Below are positions 22,744 to 34,645 of a stretch of DNA of 64,000 nucleotides, in pieces (the first letter of the stretch is position 1; the number at the start of each line of letters is the position of its first letter). Below the pieces are notes generated by a model. That model had not been told where the DNA came from, did not search any database, and worked only from the letters and a program-made list of their open reading frames with translations. Origin of the DNA: Erigeron canadensis. Its lineage: Eukaryota > Streptophyta > Magnoliopsida > Asterales > Asteraceae. The stretch lies in the NCBI RefSeq assembly GCF_010389155.1, contig NC_057769.1:27094735-27158734 (forward strand), in the 5' to 3' direction. The translations under genes were made by a program, and so were the position numbers.

Positions 22744-23565
22744 TAATATATAGAGTTAATTACCATTTTCGTCCTTGTGATTTGTACCAACTTTCATGTA
22801 TCATTTCTGAGTACATGAAATTATGCGTTTCATCCCTGAATATGGAATTCCATTAACATATTTAGTCCACGGCCTAAAGGCACGTTATGTTGGTGGTGAC
22901 ATGACATGCACGCCAAGGGCATACTGGTCATTTTCTATCTCATGGACCAAAACTGTAATTAACTTAAAAGCATCATCTCTATTTCTTTTCTTTTTTTTTC
23001 TAGATCTTGAAAAAAATGCATCACCATCAATAACAAATCTAAAACAAAACCAAGGTCCAAAATTAACAACAAAAAAATTAAATTAAAATCCAAAATAAAA
23101 ATCAACCAAATGCAAACTACGTTATCATCAACAACGAATCCCATCAAATGTTTTAGAAGGTGGAGATTGTTTACTCACCAAATTCACTGCCATTTTCCTT
23201 TCTTTTAGAAACTATCAATTCTTAATTTGGATGCTTATCGCCAAGTTCATTCGTAAATTGAATCCCTTTTATAAATATCTATATCATCATCTAACAAATT
23301 TGCAACCGTGGAACAAACCCAAACCACTCCACGCCCTTCCAATCTGCATCCAAAAGAAACCCAACCACCCCTCTTTTCCAAATCTGCAGAAAAAAAAAAA
23401 GTCGGCGCCATATTTTCGAATCTGGAGTAAATTCCGGTAACAACTTCAAATCATGTCTTTTGTTTGCGGGTTTGTTGTGATTTGAATTGGGGATTGATCG
23501 AAATCCAAGAAGAATACGTAGCAGTAGTAGATTTTGGCTTTGATAGTACTATAGTAGTAACAGAT

Positions 23566-24200
23566 TAAAAGTCCCACGTTTGCACAGATTAAGTTAAGTT
23601 ACAACTAATGTAAGCTTAAGTAAGTAAACACAAACAAATAAAGTAAACACGTTTAATTATATGTATATTAATTAAACGGTGAATACAGGGTTGGTTTACA
23701 ATGAATAAGAAAGAAAAATATTGTTAAGTTTTTAACACACAAAAACTTAACAACTTACAAGAACAAGAAAAACACACTAAGTGTTATTGTAGCACGAACT
23801 AACTTGAGTTGCGGCTAGGTCAAGTGATTCCTTATATAGGTAGAAATAAGAATTACATGACAACCCAATAGATGTTGACACATGAAGGTTGTCAACCATC
23901 TATTGGAGGATGATTCAGATCTGCAGAGTTCTTCTTTCTTCATCTTGTTTGTTTCCCAAAACGGCATGAAAGAGAAACTCCTTAGTACTGAATCTGTACA
24001 AGGTCACATGGCTTCATCTTGATCGTGCACCACGTGTCCTTGGGACCATTATTCTAATCTTCATTTTCCCGCTCATATTTGACTTACAAATGCAACGGTG
24101 AGTCATTGGACTTATCCTTTAGCTTGAAGATAATGTAGGTCGCTGAGAGCTCGCTGATGAAGTGCCTCGCTGAGTCTCTCAGTGAATCCATGACTCAACA
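23566..24200 (-). repeat. Sirevirus 3' LTR
   Basis: Read on the minus strand it starts TGTTGAGTCATGG (24200) and ends GGGACTTTTA (23566). A TATA-like CCTATATAAG lies at 23831-23840. Three CGCTGA words (24141, 24152, 24168 on the plus strand) cluster near the U3 start. The termini TG...TA differ from the usual TG...CA. Confidence 0.92.
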
Positions 24201-24213
24201 ATCTCCTCCTATT
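24201..24213 (-). promoter_or_regulatory. Polypurine tract of the Sirevirus
   Basis: AATAGGAGGAGAT on the minus strand lies directly before the 3' LTR, the expected position of the plus-strand primer. Confidence 0.8.
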
Positions 24214-24343
24214 CGCTGAGGAGACTTAGCTGATAGTGAGTCATATGGACTTGGAGAACTTTACAAGATAGATAGATGGAAATAATGGTTTTATATATGA
24301 CAACATTGTTACACAATATAAACATTACAAACAAATAGGTTAA

Positions 24344-24730
24344 CTACTCCCACGTACATTCTTTTTTAGCCTTGATCAGATCAGCATCTCCTTGCCTTTC
24401 TGGCTTCAGCAGTTCTTGATCTATCATCTTCACAAACTCTTGATTGTTGGAGGACCTGATGCAATACTTTCTAATCTTTATAAGGAATGCTGAAGAGGCA
24501 ATGCCAATTTCATTGGTTCGAAAGAAGAGTTCGTGACCATGAACATTGCAAAAGCATAGTCCTCCCAGCTTCTCATCATATGCTCCATCGACAAAAAGAG
24601 TTCTTGAAGGCATTTTAAGGTTAAGAAGTGGCTCTTCTTCAATGTTAGATTTTGGGACAACCCTGAGAATAGAGGGAAGCTGAGAGACTGCGTGTCCAGT
24701 AGCTGTCCTTTTGATGCCACTTCTTGGTTG
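24344..24730 (-). pseudogene. C-terminal extension of the Sirevirus env-like frame
   Basis: This frame is in phase with the 542-codon frame upstream and separated from it only by TAG at 24731-24733. It runs about 129 codons to a TGA/TAG-type stop at 24344, with a Cys/Gly-containing central part (LGGLCFCNVHGHELFF) and a Lys-rich end. Codons after the stop keep coding-like quality, so the stop is either recent or meant to be leaky. No known domain was recognised and no membrane helix is obvious. Confidence 0.55.
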
Positions 24731-27700
24731 CTAAGGAGGAGGAGGAGGATAAGGATGCCTGGCAGAGCTGAGTAGAGAATCTTTTACCTTGTACTTTCTT
24801 TCTTTACTTCTAATATCCTTAATCTGCTCTTTAGCCATCTTGAGTAAGGGATCATATTGTGGGCTCTTCTTATCTCTTATGAGCTTGAAGATTTCTATCC
24901 ATTCAGTTGGCCCAAGTGTAGCAGGTTTGACATTTTTTAGATTGTACAACTTGGGCACACCTTTTCTTTGCAAGCTTAAATTCATACCTTGCTGAGTGAG
25001 AGTAGGGGTGACTTTAATAATTTCTTCTTTTCTTTGCCTTATTTCTCTTGAAGCAAGATAGGCAGCCTGACTCTCCTCCAAGGTTTTTGATCTCTTTGCA
25101 AAAAATAACTCTTCATCCTTTTTAAGAGCCTCCAAACCCAAACTCCTTGTTTCCTCATCAGCGCCTTTTAATTCCTCATTAACAATCTGCTCACTGATAA
25201 ACTTGGCTGAAAGCTCTTCTTCTTTCTTTCTGCTTAGTATTTCATGTCGACAAACGACTTCTTTTGGAGAAAGATCAGTAGAGGCAGTTGTTGTTTTTGG
25301 AAAGGCTCCAGCCATCAATTTTTCTTGTTGACGAGGCTTGGGTGGTTTGCTTTGAGTAGCCAATACTGCTTTACCCTTATCAGCAAATCTTTTTTCAAGA
25401 GCAGCATGGAACTCAGGAGTTGGTTTGAAAGAAGACACATTTATTGGCCTCACTGGCACATCTTCAGCGGGCTTCACAATTTCTTCATCTTCAGCTGCCG
25501 GTTCAACAACCTTCTCAGCTTGTTCATTTATAACCTGCTCCCCCTCAACACTTGCTGCCGGTTTAACAACCTTATCAGCTGATACAATAGGTACTTGGGG
25601 AGCTTGGGGAGCATCTTCAACAATTACATTTTGTGTTGCTGGGACCTCCTCAGTATTATTCTCCCCCTTGGAAGTAGCAGATGAAGTAGCTACTTCCACT
25701 ACTTCTTTCTTGAGGAGTCCCAACATTTCGTTCATTAGGCCTTTAAGACTTACAACTTCTTCTTCCAGTTTCTTGGTTCTGTTGACAGACTCATCAAGTA
25801 ATTGCTTGTCAACAACAACTTGGAAGGGAGTTTTGGAGAAAAGAGAAGTATTGAGTGAGGATATTTCATTAGTGAGGGTGGTGAGAAAGTTATTTTGAGT
25901 ACGAGAGAAGAAGGTGACAGAATTTTGTAGCTGGTTGAGATGGGCAGTGAAAAGTATGTTGGATTGTGAGAGTTGTTCAAGGGAGGATACAAGGGCAGGT
26001 GTTTCAGTTGCAGTCGCTGATTGTGTAATTTGTTCTTTTAATTTGTCAAGCAATGCGGAAATAGAAGTGTTTGAAATACTAACCCTTTTCATGCTGGCAT
26101 CCAATAAATTTTGATTTTGAAGAAGAAGGCGCTCATGGGTTAGCTCGCTTGCACGATGAGCCTTCTTGATGCCAAATATGTTGTCTTTAAGTTCAGCTAG
26201 CTCATCTTGCAAAGTATCGTTCCCAGCGACCAACTCACCAAACTTTGCCCATGCTCCCAAATTAAGCTCAGCCACTTTGTCAACTAACCATGCATATAAG
26301 TAGCCATGTTTGTTTCCTTGACTTTGGCATACTTGCACCCTTCTTAGAATTTCTTGCAATTGGTAGGTTTACACATAATCCAAACCAGGAAAGTTGATAG
26401 CAGTGAAGGCAGTGGTCGCTTCTTGAGGAGAAGGCACTTTTAGTCCTTCAGCGACACTGGGTACTTGCAACACGGAAGGCCAAAGAAATCAGGATGGTGT
26501 AATGGTGGCACTTCCATGATGATTTCATCATCCAATTCCTCAACCTCAACATATATTGCTGGCTTCATTTTCACCAATTTGCACAGCATAATCCTTTTCT
26601 GAAGCTCAGCATCATTTAATTCAATTTCGAATTCTCCAAGGTGCCCATCAAGTTCAAATTTGTCAGTGGGCTTAGGGGAGAACCTTGGAGGATGGGGCAT
26701 ATCATTAAGAGAGTCTGGGACTTCATCAAATTGATTTGGAGGAGCAGAAATTAGCACATATCCCATTTCCTCTGGCAAAAATCCACCAATACTTACATCT
26801 TCTTCACTTTCTTTAGCAGCAGCGAGAGTTATTACAACATCATCTTCTAGAGGGTCAAACTCGCTGCTTGCTTCTTCATCAGTTAAATTGGCAAATAAGT
26901 TTGTCTCAGTCTCTGCAAAAGCAGTTTCCAAGACAGAGATAGAAGAAGGGTTAATGGAACCTGGTGCCTTAATCTCAGTGTTGTTGCACCAAGACATCAT
27001 CGGCCGCAAAATTTGTTGACTCTATCATCACCTGTGATCTGGCTGCTGTCAACAACTCAGAAGGTATTTGAGAAGAAGGGGGAATATTTATTTGAGGTGG
27101 AGTTGGACTTTGACCTCTAGTGGGTTGGGGTGACCCAATTTCTTCACCAACCTCTCCTACAGAAATTTGAGCTGGCTGCCTACTGTTCCCATTTAACTCG
27201 TCAACAACCTGTTGGGAGGCTGCTGATGGGGTGGCTTGGGTACTAGGGTCCTTGGGCGTAGAGGACATCCTAACCTTTGGTCTGCCCTTTGGTTCACTCC
27301 GCTTTCGTTTTGGGACGACAGCGGAGGGTGAAGATTGAATATTTTGTGTTGGGGATGCTGCCTTAGTTTTACGTTTGGTCTTTTTAGAGGCTTTGGAGGT
27401 CGCTGGGGGGTTTCCCTGTGAGCCAGCCTCTGAAGGCACATCTGCATCCACAGCGACCGTACCAGCCACTTCATCAGAAAGAAGTGCTGCCTCCCAGTCG
27501 CTGTCTTTCGGGTATAAAGAAGGGTTAAGAGAGAAGAGTACCTCTTTGATGTGAGAAGTGAGGCGAGCAACCGTGATCTCAGCAGGTTGCTTATAGATGT
27601 TGTTCCCAACCCTTGCACTTGGGATTGTTGAAGTGTCTGGCAGCGAGTAAGCATCACCAAGTGCTTCCTTGAAAATCACTGAAAATAATCTAACAAAAGG

Positions 27701-28434
27701 CACTGTATATGACCTATTGTTTAAGGAGATCTTGTTCTTCATATCATTGAAGATCAAAAGGCCATAGTCAACAAACCTCCCTTCAGCAAGAGCATGAATC
27801 ATTGGCATAGAAGTAGTGGATGACTGATTATAAGATCCAGAATTTCCACCCATACATTGAATTACATGTGTAAAATGAACTCTCCAGATCCCAGGAAGAT
27901 TTTGCTTTAGGAGGTGGCTAGGGATCGCTGGAGGGTTCTTCAGATTATAGTTGTACCCAATTGATGGCAGCCATGCTTTCCACTCACTTTCAGTAGCAGA
28001 CTCCACAAATTTATTGTCATCTGTTTCTTGAGGAAACCCAAAAGTTTGGCGAAGGGACGCTGAGTAATAGAAATAGTTTTCGTCCCTTCCCTAACTGTAC
28101 CACTTATGGACTTTGTTTCATCATTGTAATCACAAGTCCACCAGAATTCTCTAAGAAGATGAACAAAGATCTTCTTAGGATCAGCCATAATGCATTGGCT
28201 AGCAGGAGATGCATGGATGAAATCCAGCATTGGCTTATATCCTTTTGTACCTTTTGGTACGTCAGACGAGCCGAGATGGTTATTGGGTTTAACAACCATC
28301 TCCGATGCAGTAAAAGAGATTTTGGAAGATTTAATGATGTTGGAAGAAGGGGAATAAGTAGGAGAGTTTAGATAAGATTTAGAGATTTGTTCAGTGGCGG
28401 CGGAAGCAGATGGAGTTTCAGATGGGGAAGCCAC
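24731..28434 (-). pseudogene. Sirevirus env-like region, frame-broken
   Basis: Three main frames lie in order: 28434-27940, 28006-26975, then 27009-26440 and 26359-24731. The first part (FVHLLREFWW, then IQCMGG...HALAEGRFVDYGLLIFNDM) resembles the post-pol env-like protein of Asteraceae Sireviruses as I recall it. The second part has a Ser/Pro/Lys-rich linker with KRKRS-like basic patches. The third is acidic. The fourth (542 residues) is rich in Leu/Gln/Glu heptads over its first ~220 residues, suggesting a coiled coil. Reading-frame breaks lie near 28000, 27000 and 26450, and a stop lies near 26370. No signal peptide or transmembrane segment is obvious, so an envelope role is by position and family only. 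The broken frames are described, not repaired. Confidence 0.65.
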
Positions 28435-29140
28435 TGAAGAGATTTAGTATGGAGATTAGAAGATGAAAAGATGAAAAAGTTCAAAAGAAGGAGATGAAGA
28501 TTTGAGATATTTGAGAGATTTGAGAGAAGATGAATAGTTGAAAGAAAGCGTGAAAGTGGAAAAATGAGTATGAGTTTGTATATATAGGGTATGGTGATGG
28601 ACCATGATTGGTCAAATGAAAAGACAAAAGGTTTTTTCTCTCTCCTCGTTTTCAAACTGTGGGACAACTGTTTTTTAACAACTGTCAAATATATACGTGT
28701 AAAATATATATATATATATATAATTATTTTGTGAGTAACGTATAAAGAAAAATTTGTTCACAAGTACTCGAGTGTGCGCCGTATGTGTCTGACAGAGCCA
28801 GTCAGTCAGATGCACAGTAACAGTCTCAAGTGGATGGGTGACGTACTAAAAAACAAGTGGGTGAGTTTTAATTTTGAATTATAAAACATATGGTTCACAG
28901 AAGTGCCACGTCACCAACATAGTTGCATCCAAAATAGTTAGTTTCAGATGTAGTCCTATGTTTTATTTAATATCTAAAAGATAAGTTTGAGAATATTTTA
29001 TTTATAAAATGCTTCAGCACCTCTTTTTAAAAAAAGGATTTAATTTGGTGCTGAGACATAGTTTTAGAGAATGAAGGTCAGCGATCTTATGACTAACATA
29101 AGGTCGTTGATAAAGCAATTTTTGGAAAATTGTCAGCCAT
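28435..29140. other. Sirevirus spacer between pol and env-like region
   Basis: Non-coding on the element's strand. It contains a (TA)n run at about 28698-28722 and AT-rich sequence. It would form the leader or intron of an env-like message. Confidence 0.5.
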
Positions 29141-29458
29141 CAACGGATTTTATAAGTCTTTACCAACAGCCGTTTGCTGATGGACTAGATGAAGACTTTT
29201 AGCTCTTCATTGCTTTTATTTTGCTTTTTCCTAAAGCAACAAGGATCAACGGATTTTATAAGTCTTTACCAATAACCGTTTGCTATTGGACTAGATGGAA
29301 ACTTTTGGCCATCCATTGCCTTTGTTTTGCTTTTTCCCAAAGCAACAGGGATTAACGGATTTTAGTAGTCTTTACCAATAACCGTTTGCTATTGAACTAG
29401 ATGGAAACTTTTGGCTTTCCATTGCCTTTGTTTTGCTTTTTCCCAAAGCAACAGGGAT
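29141..29458. repeat. Three 106-bp tandem repeats after pol
   Basis: Units start at 29141, 29247 and 29353 with (C/T)(A/T)AACGGATTTTATAAGTC-type text (split for length) and end with a TTGCTTTTTCCCAAAGCAA-type hairpin (7-bp stem). Units 2 and 3 are most alike. They lie between the pol stop and the env-like frames, just past three CGCTGA/TCAGCG words at 29459-29514. Confidence 0.85.
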
Positions 29459-29502
29459 CAGCGAGTAAGACAAACTCACTCGCTGAGTAGCAGACATGAC
29501 AA

Positions 29503-31146
29503 TCATGTCGCTGATTCTCCATTCAGTATTCCCAACTTGCTTACAAGCAGTTTGAATCTAGTTTCATCCAAGGGTTTAGTAAAGATGTCCGCTAGTTGAT
29601 CATCAGTTGGAATGAAATAGATTTCAACATCTCCCTTCATGACATGATCACGAATGAAGTGATATCGAATATCAATATGCTTGGTTTTGGAGTGCTGAAC
29701 AGGGTTGTGTGTAATAGCAATAACACTTGTATTATCACACATGATTGGAATTTTAGAGTATTCTAGATCGTAATCAGCGAGTTGATGCTTCATCCAAAGC
29801 ATTTGGGCACAGCAACTCGCTGCAGAGACATATTCTGCCTCAGCTGTGGAGATGGAGACAGTGTGTTGCTTTTTACTGGTCCAACTAGTTAGTCTTCCTC
29901 CCAGCAATTGGCAACCACCACTGGTGCTTTTGCGATCAAGCATGCATCCAACATTATCAGGGTGAGAGAAACCAACAAGATCAAATTTGGAATCTCTAGG
30001 GTACCAAAGACCCAAGGTGGGTGTACCATTAAGATATTTGAAGATTCGCTTTACAGCGAGGAGGTGCGACTCACGTGGAGAGGCCTGATAGCGAGCACAG
30101 AGACATGTGGAGAACATAATGTCAGGGCGACTCGCTGTGAGATACATGAGCGACCCAATCATGCCCCTATAGTAAGTAGGATTCACATGCTTCCCATCTG
30201 GATCAGCATGAAGATTATTGGGAGGAGACATAGGAGTACGTTTGGGAGTGACATAGGTAAAGTCAAATTTATGCAACATATCCCTAACATACTTTTCTTG
30301 ATTGATGAAAATTCCTGTGGGGAGTTGCTTAATTTGTAAACCTAAGAAGAAGGTTAACTCACCCATCATACTCATCTCAAACGTACTTGACATAAGAGTA
30401 CTAAACTTCTTACACAGCTTAGAGGAAAGGGAACCAAAGATTATGTCATCGACATATATTTGAACATACAAAGCATGAGCTTTCTCTTTATAAATAAAGA
30501 GAGTGCTATCTATGGTTCCTCTATGAAAGCCATGTTCTAAAAGAAAGGAAGAGAGGGTATCATACCAGGCTCTGGGAGTCTGTTTGAGACCATAAAGAGC
30601 TTTATTGAGCTTGTAGACATAATGAGGATGCTTTGGATCCTCAAAACCAGGAGGCTGCTTGACATAGACCTCTTCATCAAGAGCACCATTTAGAAAGGCA
30701 CTCTTGACGTTCATTTGATAGACAATGAAGCCTTTATAAGCAGCGTGAGCGAGAAAGAGGCGAATAGCCTCAAGATGAGCGACGGGGGCAAAGGTTTCAT
30801 CATAGTCAATGCCTTCAGCTTGAGTATATCCTTGTGCCACCAGTCTGGCTTTGTTGCGAAAAACAACACCAACTTCATCCATTTTGTTCCTATAAACCCA
30901 TCGAGTACCAATGGGTTCCTTACATGGAGGAGGAACTAGAAACCATACATGATTTCTTTCACATTGGGTAAGTTCCTCTTGCATGGCTTCAACCCAAGAG
31001 GGATCAGTCATTGCTTCTCCAATGTTAGAAGGAACAATTTGAGATAGAAAATTGACATGGAGACAAGTATTACTTGTCGCTGATCTGGTTTGGACACCAT
31101 TGGTTGGATTACCAATTACATGGTTAAGTGGGTGGTAGCAGTCCAT
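29503..31146 (-). pseudogene. pol: Sirevirus RT and RNase H
   Basis: The 547-codon frame starts in the integrase-RT linker. It has the copia RT blocks: [58 protein letters not shown] and the catalytic YVDD (30445-30456). RNase H follows with [28 protein letters not shown], and the [11 protein letters not shown] and IFTKPL ends. The RNase H start reads FSHPDNVGC where copia elements normally have SDAD-AG, so one acidic residue is missing. It ends in TGA at 29503. The frame to the integrase shifts at 31116-31146. Confidence 0.9.
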
Positions 31147-32900
31147 TTGAGTGCAGGAGAATGAATGGAAGAAGAGGTGGGTGCAGCGAATGAGGAGGAG
31201 ATATGATCATTAGTAGCTATTGGATAACTAGAAAGATCAGTAGTGAGAATTTGTTCAGGGTTGCTGACAGGAGGGTCACTGAGGGTGACTGGTTCCTCTT
31301 GCTGAGAGTCAACATCCTCAGCATCTCCTAAATCAGGATTCGCTGAGGCATCATGAAAGACATCATCAGCGACACTGGCAGGTACCTGAACTTCTTCAAG
31401 AGAAGAATTGCTAATGGAGGCCTGTTGTATTGACCTAAGAAGTGGCTCAACTGGATCTACTAAGTAGATATGAGCAGCAATGTAGTCAATATTGGAAGTC
31501 TCAATTTGAGATGGTTCAGCAGAGGGAGTGTCAACAATTGTTTGAGTAGCTGACACTTCAGGTGGATCAGCGAGATCACTGAGAATATCATCAGCAGATG
31601 ATTGTTTGGGAAGATCACTCAAAGCTGAACAGCTTTCATCAAAAGTAACATGAATTGATTCATCAACCTTTTGAGTGCGAGTGTTAAACACTTTTAAAGC
31701 TTTGCTAATTGAAGAATATCCCAAAAAGTAGCCGTCATCAGCCTTGGGATCGAATTTTCCTAAATGATCCTTATTATTAAGGATGAAAACGGGGCAACCA
31801 AATACATGGAAATACCCAATTTGGGGTTTCTTGCCTTTGAGAACTTCATAGGCAGTCTTATCATGTTGCTTGACAATAAGACACCTATTTTGAGTATGGC
31901 AAGCAGTGATAACTGCTTCAGCCCAAAATTTTAAAGAAAGAGAAGATTCGCTGAGCATGGTCCTAGCAGCTTTTATGAGAGTTCTATTTCTTCTTTCAGC
32001 TACTCCATTTTGCTCAGGAGTTCTAACAGAAGAAAAGTTTTGTGCAATCCCTTGATCAGCACAAAAACTTTCAAGAGTTTGGTTTCGAAACTCAGTACCA
32101 TGATCACTTCTGAGTTCTTTAACACGAATGCTGTTGAGGTTTTCCATCTTTTTAATGAAATTAATATTTTCCTCAGCAACATCACTCTTAGAATGAAGGA
32201 AAATTGTCCAAGTGTATCGTGAATATTCATCCACAATAACTAAGGTGTATCTGCTACCCCTTAAACTTTAAACATTTACAGGACCAAAGAGGTCCATGTG
32301 GAGAAGATGAAAGCAGCCATTGATTGAATTGGCTTGTTTAGTTTTGAAAGTGGCTCGGTGGCTTTTACCTTTTTCACAGGCACCACAGAGCATGTCCTTC
32401 TCCTAAGAGAGAGGAGGAAGGCCTCGAATAAGATTCTTCTTGGCAAGAGAGTTAATGGTTTTAAAGTTGACATGCTACGCTTGTGCCATAACCAATTAAT
32501 TTGAGAGGCAGCTTTAGAAAAGAAACACGTCTCGTTGTCAGTTTTGACAGGAGTAAAATCTACCAAGTAGATGTCTCTTCTTCTTGGAGCAATTAGAACT
32601 ACCTCTTTATTGATATTGATAACTGTGCCTTGATGCTTGTCAAGAATGACTTTGTAGTCAGCATCACACAGTTGGCTAATGCTGATAAGATTATGTTTTA
32701 ATCCATTCACATAAGCAACCTTTGTGAATTTTATCAGCCCATTGGAGAGAGATCCATATCCTTCTGTTTGGCAGTTGAGTTGTCACCAATAACAACTGTG
32801 GGACCACTGGCCTCAGCATAGTTATCTAGCAGGTCCTTTGATCCAGTCATGTGTTTTGAACAGCCACTGTCCAAATACCACACTTCCTTTCCTAGCGAAG
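31116..32900 (-). pseudogene. pol: Sirevirus protease and integrase, frame-broken
   Basis: The protease DSG (codons at 32863-32871, YLDSGCSKHMTG) lies in a frame that is neither gag's nor integrase's. The GAG-pre-integrase part (32710-32276) keeps LISISQLCDADY and WLWHKR, then shifts frame before the HHCC cysteines. The integrase core (32234-31116) keeps MDEYSRYTW, RSDHGTEF and TPEQNGVAERRNRTL, so two of the DDE acidic residues are visible and the first lies in the broken stretch. Frame breaks are near 32765, 32475, 32400 and 32260. The tail after FGCPVFI is a long acidic linker. Confidence 0.85.
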
Positions 32901-32924
32901 CCTGCAGGATAACATAAAAGGGAT

Positions 32925-34520
32925 TTAGGAAGAATCAGGATTAGACCTGCTGAGAGCTTCATCAGCAGAGTCTTGAAGATTTTCGAAAAGAAGAGGGGCT
33001 CTAGGGTTAGCGTTCTCATCAATTGGATGTTCAATAAGCTGATGAGCAGGGAGCAGATGACGTGGCATTCTTAAGGTATAACCTTGATCCATGGCATATG
33101 TCATGGTATTTCCAGAGTCAAGTACAACCATGTTGGTGACTTGATCGTTACTGCCATGTTCCACTAACATGTTTCCAAAGAAGGTAGACATCACCTCTTG
33201 TCTCGAAGGAAAAGATATTTGTTGAGCAGCAATATATTCAGCGACATTGCTGCCATTAAGAGTAATGTTCTCTCCCAAGGTAATACTTGGTTCAGTGGGG
33301 GGAACTTCCTCATTTACAGCAGGTAGAGAAGAGGAAGAGGATGAAGCAACAGAAGCTGAAGATGGATTGGATTCAATCACAACCTTAGGAGGATTCCTTG
33401 ATCCTTTGTTCTCACAATTAGAGGCAATATGCCCTCTTTCACCACAATGATAGCATTTCCTTTGAGGAGGATTTTGCCTTTGATTTTGCAAGAAAAATTC
33501 CTTGAGTTGTGAAGAAAGATCATTCACACGCTTCGTTACCTTACTAATCTGAGATTCAGATGAGGAGGATGAAGGTGCAGGGTTGTTTTTCTTCTTCCTA
33601 TATTGAGGAGGAAGAGTTCTAGGAATGGGGCCAAGAATGGATTCTTCTTTAGATTGGTTAGAAGATGGACCAGAATGAGTGCCATAGAGAGATTCATTCT
33701 TCCTATGTACGTTTTGATGGTACAGAATGAGTGCAAAAGAGTTAGGAGATAGAGAATCAGAAGGATAAAAAGAAGTAGAAGCAGTGAGACCAGCATGCCT
33801 TTTGGATTCATTCTCTACTCTAATGCTTTGAGCAAGAGCTCTTTCTTCAAATTGAAGAGTGCCATAGAGAGATTCCAGATCATGAGTCTTAAGCTGCTTT
33901 GTAGTACGAAGAATTTGCCTAAGACCCAACCACTTGCTGGGTAAGCTGTCAATGAACTTGTGACATATTTCGAGCATATTATGCTCTATTCCCACATTCG
34001 TCATGTCATTCAGCAGACACTTGAATCTATTATAAGTGCCATCCAGATTCTAATTAGGAAGAGAGAAGAATCCTTCATAGGCACGTTTTAAGTCAATCTT
34101 CTTTGTGGCAAGAACCTCTTCTGTACCATCAAAACGTACATAGAGATTATCCAACACTTGTTTTGCAGAAACAAGCTTGATGACAGATTTCATGATGTCA
34201 TCAGGAAGAGTATTGATAATAAGGTTTCTGAGTCTGGCATCCAGATTGACAAGCCTGCGCTCATCATCTGTCCATTGCACCTCAGGCTTGATTATTTCAT
34301 CCACTATCTCAGGAGCTTCAGGTGTAGCTCCTGGTGTTCTTGAAATAGCAAGAGGTAAATATGGGCCATTTTTTAGTATGGTCATAAGGTATGGCTCAAT
34401 ACCCACGATATGCAATAACATCCTTTCCTTCCAGGACCCGAAGTCATGTGCTTCGAACCTAGGAGGAATGGAAACATATCCAAAGTCTCTTGTGTTAACA
34501 AGAGTAGGAACGTGAGCCAT
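32925..34520 (-). pseudogene. gag: Sirevirus gag with in-frame stop
   Basis: ATG at 34520 starts a copia-type gag (FGSWKERMLLHI, then WTDDERRLVNLDARLRNLI). An in-frame TAG at 34050-34052 interrupts it after 156 codons, and the same frame continues to 32925. The second part has EERALAQSIRVE and a zinc knuckle of CX2CX4HX4C type (CYHCGERGH...C, about 33420-33461), then a Ser-rich and acidic tail. Gag would form the particle and bind element RNA. The frame ends before the protease DSG, another break. Confidence 0.88.
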
Positions 34521-34632
34521 TTTAGATAAGCAGAAAAGAAATAAGGGTTTTTAAGAAAGAAAAAAAAAACTTAATTAAAATACTAATCTTGCAAACACTG
34601 TTTTAGATCAGTTTCAGTGTATCGAAACACCA

Positions 34633-34643
34633 CTCTGATACCA
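34633..34643 (-). promoter_or_regulatory. Primer binding site, initiator Met-tRNA type
   Basis: TGGTATCAGAG on the minus strand lies two bases inside the 5' LTR, matching the 3' end of plant initiator Met-tRNA used by most copia elements. Confidence 0.88.
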
Positions 34644-34645
34644 AC

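Noticed and set aside
22823..23086. 87-residue open frame, similar to a 68-residue frame at 35578-35784
   Set aside because: The similarity exists because both translate the inverted TIRs of one Mutator-like element, not because they are related genes.
24478..24720. 80-residue frame overlapping the env-like C-terminal frame
   Set aside because: The overlapping frame in phase with the upstream coiled-coil region is more coherent; this one is a shadow.
25425..25898. 157-residue Ser/Thr-rich frame on the plus strand
   Set aside because: It is antisense to the well-supported env-like coiled-coil frame.
29908..30339. 143-residue plus-strand frame
   Set aside because: Antisense to the Sirevirus RT/RNase H.
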